Positions 1 through 4,598 of a DNA stretch of 5,944 nt are shown here, one piece after another (within the stretch, counting starts at the first letter, position 1; every line of letters starts with the position of its first letter). This DNA comes from Pseudomonadota bacterium (lineage in GTDB: Bacteria > Pseudomonadota > Gammaproteobacteria > Acidithiobacillales > Acidithiobacillaceae). The notes below the pieces were generated by a model. It saw nothing but the letters and a program-made list of their open reading frames with translations, ran no database searches and was not told the DNA's origin. The stretch spans positions 1-5,944 of the forward strand of contig JAKCBU010000078.1 in the NCBI GenBank assembly GCA_021839095.1, given 5' to 3'. The position numbers and the translations under genes are program-made.

Positions 1-243
1 TCCCTCGAGACCCGTCGCCACCCCCAGCCCCCCACCGCCACCCACACGGATCTGCAAGCGCAACGCCGAGCACTGCTGGGGCGGATCATTCTGCACAATC
101 AACGGAATGGGCAAATCATCGGTGCTCTGGAGCGCTTCAACCAAGGCGCCTGGAAAATCCTCTTCGGGGCCAATGATCCCCTCTACACCGATGGCGGGAC
201 CACCCAGCACACTGCCCAGCGACACCTGATCGGCAGCGCCTGA
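1..243 (+). CDS. flgN: FlgN-family flagellar export chaperone, C-terminal part
   Basis: This is the last 80 codons of a gene that begins left of the window; frame 1 is open from base 1 to the TGA at 241-243. The fragment contains the pattern typical of FlgN C-termini: a helix with HNQRNGQIIGAL (about fragment residues 32-43), then WKILFG, then LYTDGG (61-66), and a final RHLIGSA. FlgN is a cytoplasmic chaperone that holds the hook-filament junction proteins FlgK and FlgL for type III flagellar export. The first 20 fragment residues are rich in Pro, Thr and His and are not diagnostic. The stop lies one base before the csrA ATG, so the two genes are very probably co-translated. The family call rests on this C-terminal signature alone, because the N-terminal half is not visible. 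Confidence 0.8.
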   Translation, partial: SLETRRHPQPPTATHTDLQAQRRALLGRIILHNQRNGQIIGALERFNQGAWKILFGANDPLYTDGGTTQHTAQRHLIGSA

Positions 244-244
244 G

Positions 245-511
245 ATGCTCGTACTCACCCGGCGTCGCGGCCAGGCCATCTGCATCGGCGACGATATTCG
301 TATCGTCGTCACCCGTATCGAAGACGGTCAGGTACGGCTGGGGATAGAAAGTGCCCGCGACGTGACCATCCTCCGGGAGGAATTACTGGAATCCGTTCGG
401 CAGGCCAACCAGTCCGCCCAAGCCGTGGCTCCCGCCCAATTCGACCAGTGGTTGCTGTCTCATCGCCCATCTATCCAGGACACGGACAACATTCAGGAAG
501 CGCAAAAATGA
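245..511 (+). CDS. csrA: CsrA post-transcriptional regulator with extended C-terminus
   Basis: CsrA is a dimeric RNA-binding protein that binds GGA motifs in mRNA leaders, usually blocking translation. The start MLVLTRRRGQAICIGDDI and the segment VRLGIESARDVTILREEL are classic CsrA. The RNA-contact residues L4 and R44 are both present. Position 43, usually His, is Leu, and the usual Pro at 37 is Ala. The protein has 88 residues against about 61 in E. coli; the extra residues, from about 60 on, form a Gln/Ala-rich tail. An extended CsrA C-terminus is known from bacteria where FliW binds CsrA, which fits the next gene. The start is one base after the flgN stop and has no strong Shine-Dalgarno, so translation is probably coupled to flgN. 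Confidence 0.96.
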   Translation: MLVLTRRRGQAICIGDDIRIVVTRIEDGQVRLGIESARDVTILREELLESVRQANQSAQAVAPAQFDQWLLSHRPSIQDTDNIQEAQK

Positions 512-1005
512 CCGACTACTCCACCCGCTTTGGACTCCTGCCCGTTTCTGACGCGCAGATATGGCATTGCGTCGCTCCCCTGCCGGGCTTCGCGGAATTG
601 CAACGATTCGCGCTGCTTCACGTTCAAGAACAAGGCCCCTTCCTCTGGCTGCAATCCCTGGAGGAACCGCTGATCGCCTTTCTGCTGGTTGCACCGGAAC
701 ATTTTGGTCTGCGCTACCCGCAACGCCCACACTTTGCGGCGCAGGAAACGGATGGAACCAGCATGGTCATGGTCATCCTGCCGCAAAAGGCCAACGAGGC
801 TTTACAGGCCAACGCCCTGGCTCCGCTGTACTTCCTGCCCGGCCCGCGCCGATTCGGTCAATGGATCGTCGAACATGCCGAACCCAACCCCGCGCATGTT
901 TCCACCGCCAAAACACCCCCGGCAACCTTGAACGCACCCCTCATCCACCTCGGACTCAGCCGACAGAGTGCCGTAGCCAGCGCTCTAGCGATGGGCGCTG
1001 CGTAA
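508..1005 (+). CDS. fliW: FliW, flagellar assembly factor and CsrA antagonist
   Basis: FliW binds flagellin (Hag/FliC) and CsrA in turn: when flagellin is exported, FliW is freed to inhibit CsrA non-competitively. The 165-residue protein carries the FliW core: PGFAELQRFALL (26-37), FLWLQSLEEP (45-54), AFLLVAPEHF (57-66) and ANALAPL (101-107). The start chosen is the ATG at 508, which overlaps the csrA TGA (ATGA) and has AGGAAG seven bases upstream; an in-frame ATG at 448 lies inside csrA and would add 20 non-homologous residues. Residues from about 124 on are a Pro/Ala-rich tail beyond the usual fold. The last 21 bases overlap the convergent PilZ gene. The overlap with csrA points to stoichiometric co-expression of the two partners. 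Confidence 0.92.
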   Translation: MTDYSTRFGLLPVSDAQIWHCVAPLPGFAELQRFALLHVQEQGPFLWLQSLEEPLIAFLLVAPEHFGLRYPQRPHFAAQETDGTSMVMVILPQKANEALQANALAPLYFLPGPRRFGQWIVEHAEPNPAHVSTAKTPPATLNAPLIHLGLSRQSAVASALAMGAA

Positions 1006-1725
1006 ACGCTCACGATCGCAGCGCAAGGCATACTGGGTGATCTGTTCCTGCAAGATACCCGGGGCTCGCACAAAGCTGAGGCCCATGTCTTGCGTGGCGA
1101 TGCCCCGGGGGTAACGCACCGGCTCCACATAACGAACCTGCGCCTCCACCCGGTACGCCCTGCCCTGAAAGGTGAATCGCACACCGGCCAGCATCTCGCC
1201 GGCGGTCATCGGATAATCGCCGGGTGCCTGGATACGCGCGCGCATGCCGCCGGCGCCCATATCCACACAGAATCCAGCGCAATTGCGCGCACCGTGGCGG
1301 TGAATGGACAATGTCATCCCATCGGCCTCCGCGGGCACGGCGCGCAGAGCGGCGCGCCGCTGCAGATGATAAAGCGCACCTGGCCATTGAATGCGCACGG
1401 CTCCGTAACACTGCCACTGCAGTCTCTCGATCACTGTGCTTTGGAATCCCAGGGGCAACATCGACGTGCTCCACAGGAGTAAATCCTCTCCGCACAGCAG
1501 CCGGGCATTTTCTGCTTCCGGCATCAGTTCATCGAGGATCAGGGCGGCGCCTGTTTCGGCATGCAGAAGTGCGGCCTCGGCCAAAACGCCACCACTACGC
1601 CCTACCATCACCGTCAGCGCTTTCCCTCCGATCAGGTCGGTGAGGGCCCGCTCTATCTGCCCTTTCCCGGTTTGCCGATTTTTTTCATCAAACAACTGAT
1701 CCAGGAAACTCTGATTTGACCGCAT
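985..1725 (-). CDS. YcgR-like PilZ-domain protein (flagellar brake family)
   Basis: A 246-residue protein, the usual length of YcgR, which binds cyclic-di-GMP and slows or biases the flagellar motor through the stator and rotor. An N-terminal YcgR-N-like beta domain spans about residues 25-120 and leads into the PilZ domain. The PilZ RxxxR switch motif is present as LQRRAALR (121-128), with R124 and R128. The second motif, usually (D/N)xSxxG, reads DMGAGG (155-160), so Ser is replaced by Gly. MGLSFV (214-219) matches the end of the PilZ barrel. The start at 1725 has GAGGA about five bases upstream; the open frame extends to 1992, but that part is Cys/Arg-rich and non-homologous and would run through the divergent promoter into motB. 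Its position opposite motB fits a motor role. Binding to cyclic-di-GMP is probable but not certain because of the Gly. Confidence 0.82.
   Translation of the reverse strand: MRSNQSFLDQLFDEKNRQTGKGQIERALTDLIGGKALTVMVGRSGGVLAEAALLHAETGAALILDELMPEAENARLLCGEDLLLWSTSMLPLGFQSTVIERLQWQCYGAVRIQWPGALYHLQRRAALRAVPAEADGMTLSIHRHGARNCAGFCVDMGAGGMRARIQAPGDYPMTAGEMLAGVRFTFQGRAYRVEAQVRYVEPVRYPRGIATQDMGLSFVRAPGILQEQITQYALRCDRERLRSAHR
995..1024. repeat. 8-bp inverted repeat across the fliW stop
   Basis: GCGCTGCG (995-1002) is matched perfectly by CGCAGCGC (1017-1024), with a 14-base loop that contains the fliW TAA stop. The element also lies within the last codons of the convergent PilZ gene. No T-run follows on either strand, so it is not a canonical intrinsic terminator. 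It could still act as a bidirectional pause or an mRNA 3'-end stabiliser. The structure is seen in the sequence; the function is inference. Confidence 0.4.
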
Positions 1726-1750
1726 CTCGTCCTCGCATTGCGCATGTGTG

Positions 1751-1768
1751 TCGTCAAGTTTTTGACGA
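1751..1768. promoter_or_regulatory. FleQ-box-like palindrome upstream of the PilZ gene
   Basis: TCGTCAAGTTTTTGACGA is a perfect 7-bp inverted repeat around GTTT. Its core, GTCA-N6-TGAC at 1753-1766, has the same half-sites and spacing as the binding consensus described for Pseudomonas FleQ, a cyclic-di-GMP-responsive flagellar regulator. The central six bases differ from that consensus. It lies 26-43 bases before the PilZ ATG, where it could affect that promoter, and about 130 bases upstream of the predicted motB transcription start, a normal enhancer distance. No fleQ gene is in the window, so the regulator is inferred. Confidence 0.35.
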
Positions 1769-1797
1769 TCTCGATGGAAGACCGCCGGATCCGAGGT

Positions 1798-1810
1798 GAT
1801 CGTGACGATC
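1798..1810. repeat. 13-bp odd palindrome GATCGT-G-ACGATC
   Basis: A perfect palindrome with six-base arms and a single central base, in the PilZ-motB divergent gap. It looks like an operator-sized dimer site. No known family is recognised. Confidence 0.3.
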
Positions 1811-1836
1811 CGTTTCCGCGGATGACATCTCCAAAA

Positions 1837-1849
1837 GCATGATTCATGC
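1837..1849. repeat. 13-bp odd palindrome GCATGA-T-TCATGC
   Basis: A second perfect palindrome with six-base arms and one central base. It starts 39 bases after the previous palindrome starts and lies about 20 bases upstream of the candidate -24 element of motB. Its sequence differs from the first. A regulator-binding role is possible but unproven. Confidence 0.3.
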
Positions 1850-1868
1850 CGCCGTTGGTGGCTGTTCA

Positions 1869-1884
1869 CGGCACGGTTTTCGCC
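1869..1884 (+). promoter_or_regulatory. Candidate sigma-54 promoter for motB
   Basis: CGGCACGGTTTTCGCC matches the sigma-54 consensus TGGCACG-N4-TTGCW at GGCACG (six of six) and at TCGC (three of four). The invariant GG (1870-1871) and GC (1882-1883) are separated by exactly ten bases. Transcription would begin near 1895 and give a leader of about 63 bases to the motB ATG. Sigma-54 control of flagellar genes is well known in polar flagellates. Confidence 0.45.
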
Positions 1885-1957
1885 TTGCCGGGCAGGACCG
1901 CTGCAGGATCGGAAAAATCGACTATTTCCCGGGCCAGATGGGCAACGGGAGATCACC

Positions 1958-2818
1958 ATGGCACGCCGCAAAAAAGCAGAAGAGTGGGACAATCACGAAC
2001 GCTGGCTGGTCTCCTATGCCGACTTCATCACCCTGCTCTTCGCTTTTTTCGTGGTGATGTACGCTATTTCCTCGGTCAATGAAGGCAAGTACAAAGTCCT
2101 GTCGAAAACCTTGGTATCCGCCTTCAGTGGTCAACCCTGGTCACCGGTACCCATCCGTTCCAACACCCCCCCTCCCCTCAGCCAGACACCGGTAAAACTG
2201 CCACCCCTGCCTAAAATCGCCGACGCCACCCCTGTGCCTCACGTGCAAAAGGGCCGGGTCTCTCCCCGGGCGAAGAACGACCCGCAAACACCATCGCACC
2301 CCGATATCGCCATGCGGCGCATTGAAGCGCAGATGGAAACGCTGCTGAGACCGCTGATCGAACAGGGCAGTGTCGCCATCCACCGAAGCCATCTGGGTGT
2401 CGTCATCGACCTCAATGCCAAAATCCTGTTTCACTCGGCACAGGCGCAGCTGAGCCCGAATGCCACCATCACGTTGGGGGCCATCGCACAAGTGTTAAGC
2501 CAAGTGCCCTATCAAATCCAGGTGGCCGGATTTACCAACGACTTGCCCATTCGTACCGCGCAGTTTCCTTCCAATTGGGCGTTGTCCGCCGCGCGGGCTG
2601 TTTCCGTGGTGGAAATCTTCGTCCAGCACGGCGTGAATCCCCGGCATTTGGTCGCGGCGGGCTATGGCAAGTATCATCCGGTGGCGCCCAATGATACGGC
2701 GAAGGGACTGGTGATGAATCGGCGGGTAAGCATCGTGGTGGTCGCCCCGCAGCATCCGAGCAGCGCCGGAACCGACCCGATCATGGCGGGCGCCGTGAAT
2801 CAGCGCGGTCAGGTATGA
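1958..2818 (+). CDS. motD: Flagellar stator protein MotB, MotD-like
   Basis: The peptidoglycan-anchoring stator subunit, which with a MotA/MotC partner conducts ions to drive rotation. It has 286 residues: a short basic cytoplasmic start, then HERWLVSYADFITLLFAFF with the ion-binding Asp at D22 and one transmembrane helix (about 22-42), the plug-like NEGKYKVLSKTLVSAF segment (41-56), a Pro-rich periplasmic linker (about 58-115), and an OmpA-like peptidoglycan-binding domain (about 145-262) with NWALSAARA and MNRRVSIVV. The NHERWLVSYADF and SSVNEGKY segments are those of the MotD subtype. The usual GHTDN motif reads GFTND (191-195), so the peptidoglycan-contacting Asp is Asn. GGGAG lies seven bases before the ATG. 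No motA lies next to it in this window, which is unusual; its partner must be elsewhere. Confidence 0.93.
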   Translation: MARRKKAEEWDNHERWLVSYADFITLLFAFFVVMYAISSVNEGKYKVLSKTLVSAFSGQPWSPVPIRSNTPPPLSQTPVKLPPLPKIADATPVPHVQKGRVSPRAKNDPQTPSHPDIAMRRIEAQMETLLRPLIEQGSVAIHRSHLGVVIDLNAKILFHSAQAQLSPNATITLGAIAQVLSQVPYQIQVAGFTNDLPIRTAQFPSNWALSAARAVSVVEIFVQHGVNPRHLVAAGYGKYHPVAPNDTAKGLVMNRRVSIVVVAPQHPSSAGTDPIMAGAVNQRGQV

Positions 2819-2832
2819 GGAGTGATTCGAGA

Positions 2833-3489
2833 ATGACACCCAACGAAATCGACCGCTGGCAAAAACAGCAGAAACGCCTCAATCGCGTCATGGCCATCGC
2901 CTTCATACTGTTGATCGTGGTCGCGGCAGAAATGTATTGGGAGCATTCCGAACGGCACAAAACGGGCACCCTCAGGGCCCTTCACTCCAGCGGAGCCAAC
3001 GCTTTTTTAAGCTTGCCGCAACCCGCCGTGGCACACTCTTCCGCACCCGCAAGCATGCCAACGGTCTCCACGATCTCTACGGCAGAGGTGGCGGCCCTCC
3101 CTCCCCGCAACCAGCCGATGGCCGCGCCCGCGATGGTTGTCACAGCCCCCCAATCCACCCGGGTTCCGGCCCAGAAATCCCTCCTTCCCCCATCCGTCCC
3201 CAAAATGCCAGCGGCTCCCACTACCCCCACCCTTGGCAATTCCTGCAGCGTCGCCGGCTGGTACGTGCAATTGGGGGCCTTCGGGCGCACCGGCATGGCG
3301 GCCGCTTTGGCGAAACAGGTCCAAGACAAAGGGTTCAGCGCCTGCATCGGCACGTTGCCCCAGAACCCGCTGTACCGCGTCCTGGTAGGCCCCGTGCCCA
3401 ACCGGTCCGCGGCCAGCACCGTCACTCGGCGTATCGCCGACCTCACCAAGCATCGGGGCTACCCGCAATTCTGGACACCCTCCCGCTGA
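2833..3489 (+). CDS. Membrane-anchored SPOR-domain protein
   Basis: A 218-residue bitopic inner-membrane protein. A short charged N-terminus precedes one transmembrane helix (about 18-34, VMAIAFILLIVVAAEMYW region). A long Ala/Pro/Ser/Thr-rich periplasmic linker follows (about 60-135). A C-terminal SPOR domain (about 143-213) begins GWYVQLGAFGRTGMAAALA and includes YRVLVGPVPNRSAA. SPOR domains bind septal or denuded peptidoglycan glycan strands. The start at 2833 is preferred because GAGGAG lies ten bases upstream. An alternative in-frame ATG at 2815, which forms an ATGA overlap with motB, would add six residues. Either way translation is coupled to motB. No established name fits; a role in placing or supporting the stator at the wall is inference from context. 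Confidence 0.82.
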   Translation: MTPNEIDRWQKQQKRLNRVMAIAFILLIVVAAEMYWEHSERHKTGTLRALHSSGANAFLSLPQPAVAHSSAPASMPTVSTISTAEVAALPPRNQPMAAPAMVVTAPQSTRVPAQKSLLPPSVPKMPAAPTTPTLGNSCSVAGWYVQLGAFGRTGMAAALAKQVQDKGFSACIGTLPQNPLYRVLVGPVPNRSAASTVTRRIADLTKHRGYPQFWTPSR

Positions 3490-3592
3490 TTGTCCGGGTC
3501 ACGGCACCCTTCAGTTTTTCCGCTTTCGTGCCGTACTCCTCAATAGGACCGCGCTGGACCGGCACCCCGGTCTCGCTGGTATAGAGTTTGCT

Positions 3593-3620
3593 TAAATGCA
3601 TCACCGACAGGGGGCGATGT
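3593..3620 (+). promoter_or_regulatory. Weak sigma-28 (FliA)-like promoter for cheY
   Basis: TAAA at 3593-3596 and GGCGATGT at 3613-3620 resemble the flagellar sigma-28 pattern TAAA-N15-GCCGATAA. Five of eight bases match in the -10 box, including the CGAT core, and the spacer is 16 rather than 15. Transcription would start near 3627 and give a leader of about 65 bases. The match is marginal. Confidence 0.27.
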
Positions 3621-3643
3621 CCGTATCGCGGATGATCGGCCCC

Positions 3644-3669
3644 TGGCAGTCGGACAGGGCGGACTGCCA
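3644..3669 (+). promoter_or_regulatory. cheY leader hairpin with GGA loop, possible CsrA site
   Basis: TGGCAGTC (3644-3651) pairs perfectly with GACTGCCA (3662-3669) around the ten-base loop GGACAGGGCG, which opens with GGA. The stem ends three bases before AGGAGGAG (3673-3680), the cheY Shine-Dalgarno, which contains two more GGA motifs. One GGA in a hairpin loop plus one at the Shine-Dalgarno is the usual layout of CsrA-repressed leaders, and csrA is encoded 3 kb upstream. The hairpin is seen directly; CsrA binding is inference. Confidence 0.4.
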
Positions 3670-3691
3670 CTCAGGAGGAGAACAGCAGCAT

Positions 3692-4111
3692 ATGGGAATA
3701 GATCAGGTCGACAAAGGCATCCACATCCTCGTGGTGGACGACTTCTCCACCATGCGCCGGATTGTACGCAACCTCCTGAGAGAACTGGGTTTCATCAACT
3801 TCGATGAAGCCGAGGATGGTGTGCAGGCACTGCAAAAACTGCGCAGTCGCCCTTTCGATTTTGTCGTCTCCGATTGGAACATGCCCAACATGCAGGGCAT
3901 CGATCTGCTCCGCACCATTCGTGCGGACGCGCAGCTCAAACATATCCCGGTGCTCATGGTCACGGCGGAAGCCAAACGGGAAAATATTCTGGAAGCGGCT
4001 CAGGCCGGAGTAAACGGCTATATCGTCAAACCTTTCACCGCCGACACCCTTCGAGAAAAGCTCGACGCCGTTTTCAAGCGCCTGCAAACCGCCCAGAGAG
4101 GCCTATCGTGA
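3692..4111 (+). CDS. cheY: CheY chemotaxis response regulator
   Basis: The single-domain response regulator that, when phosphorylated by CheA, binds the FliM/FliN switch and changes rotation direction. The 139-residue protein follows E. coli CheY nearly throughout: [20 protein letters not shown] (13-32) with acidic pocket D16 and D17, [10 protein letters not shown] (60-69) with phospho-acceptor D61, MVTAEAK with T91, Y110, and IVKPFTA with K113. Residues 131-139 are a short extra tail. The ATG at 3692 is chosen because homology begins there and AGGAGGAG precedes it by eleven bases, a rather long spacing; the frame is open further upstream, to an ATG at 3596, without homology. cheZ overlaps its stop by GTGA. 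Confidence 0.97.
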   Translation: MGIDQVDKGIHILVVDDFSTMRRIVRNLLRELGFINFDEAEDGVQALQKLRSRPFDFVVSDWNMPNMQGIDLLRTIRADAQLKHIPVLMVTAEAKRENILEAAQAGVNGYIVKPFTADTLREKLDAVFKRLQTAQRGLS

Positions 4112-4596
4112 ACGATCACGCACCCCATCCCGGGCGCCTGCTGAGCGAGGCCGAGCTACTCCTCCGCGAGGGTCTGAAACGCATTGCCAATACCGCGGAA
4201 GAGCATCTCTCCGATGCGCAAAACCCATTGGAGGAAGCGTTGCGCCTCACCGAAGAGCAGACCATGGCCACGCTCTCCGCCGTCGAGCGTGCCCAGGATG
4301 CCGTCAATGACATCCGCAGCGCCGACCGCACCTTCATCGACGCATCGCTCGAACGCATTGACAGCGCCCTGCTCACCATTCTGGCCAGTCAGCAGGGGCA
4401 GGATCTTGCCGGTCAACGGCTAAAAAAAGCCATCGCCCTCCTGCAAGCGGTCGAAGAACGCATTCGTCTGACACTGGCCGAAATCGGCCTGGAATCCAAC
4501 CCGAACGTCGCCGCCCGGACGGACGCGCGCGAAGACGCCAATCCCAGCGTCGATCAAGACGAAGTAGACGCCCTGCTCGCCGAATTGGGGATTTGA
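4108..4596 (+). CDS. cheZ: CheZ, CheY-phosphate phosphatase, short form
   Basis: CheZ dephosphorylates CheY-P and ends the motor signal. The catalytic motif is present as QDLAGQ (98-103), equivalent to E. coli QDLTGQ, with D99 and catalytic Q103. The C-terminal CheY-docking helix is [14 protein letters not shown] (149-162), close to the E. coli tail. Between them lies a charged linker (about 129-148). The rest is helical with heptad-like spacing, as expected for the four-helix-bundle hairpin. At 162 residues it is clearly shorter than E. coli CheZ (214), mostly at the N-terminus. The start is GTG at 4108, overlapping the cheY stop, with AGAGAGG six bases upstream; the next in-frame ATG (residue 53) would remove much of the hairpin. 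Confidence 0.93.
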   Translation: MNDHAPHPGRLLSEAELLLREGLKRIANTAEEHLSDAQNPLEEALRLTEEQTMATLSAVERAQDAVNDIRSADRTFIDASLERIDSALLTILASQQGQDLAGQRLKKAIALLQAVEERIRLTLAEIGLESNPNVAARTDAREDANPSVDQDEVDALLAELGI

Positions 4597-4598
4597 AC

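Larger units (their letters stand above)
3490..3691. other. Intergenic region between the SPOR gene and cheY
   Basis: No gene is supported in these 202 bases. It holds ACGGCAC/GTGCCGT (3501-3507 with 3528-3534, 20-base loop), GACCGG-CACC-CCGGTC (3557-3572), and the cheY-proximal hairpin listed separately. None is followed by a T-run, so no clear intrinsic terminator separates the SPOR gene from cheY. An open frame upstream of cheY (from 3596) exists but has no CheY-like residues before 3692. Confidence 0.6.

Noticed and set aside
1753..1780. Sigma-28-like TCAAGTTT upstream of motB
   Set aside because: The -10 region at the correct spacing matches poorly (at most four of eight); the palindrome explains the sequence better.
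1726..1992. Extension of the PilZ gene to an ATG at 1992 (minus), giving 335 residues
   Set aside because: The added 89 residues are Cys/Arg-rich, show no family resemblance, cross the divergent control region and overlap motB. A good Shine-Dalgarno sits before the ATG at 1725, which gives a standard YcgR length.
2982..3468. Two long minus-strand frames opposite the SPOR gene
   Set aside because: Gly/Ala/Arg-rich translations without domain signs; the plus strand has a clear membrane helix and SPOR domain.
3496..3519. Possible terminator: GGGT/ACCC stem followed by TTCAGTTTTT
   Set aside because: The stem is only four base pairs with a six-base loop, and the T-tract is interrupted. It also competes with the stronger ACGGCAC/GTGCCGT pairing.
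3555..3577. Sigma-54-like GGCAC...GC upstream of cheY
   Set aside because: The GG to GC spacing is two bases too long, and sigma-54 promoters tolerate almost no spacing change.
3596..3691. Longer CheY starting at 3596
   Set aside because: CheY similarity begins at 3692, directly after AGGAGGAG; the upstream residues are not CheY-like and contain the hairpin sequence.
3874..4107. Longer CheZ frame reaching back into cheY
   Set aside because: The upstream part is a shadow of the highly conserved cheY coding sequence in another frame; the GTG at 4108 has a suitable Shine-Dalgarno and overlaps the cheY stop.
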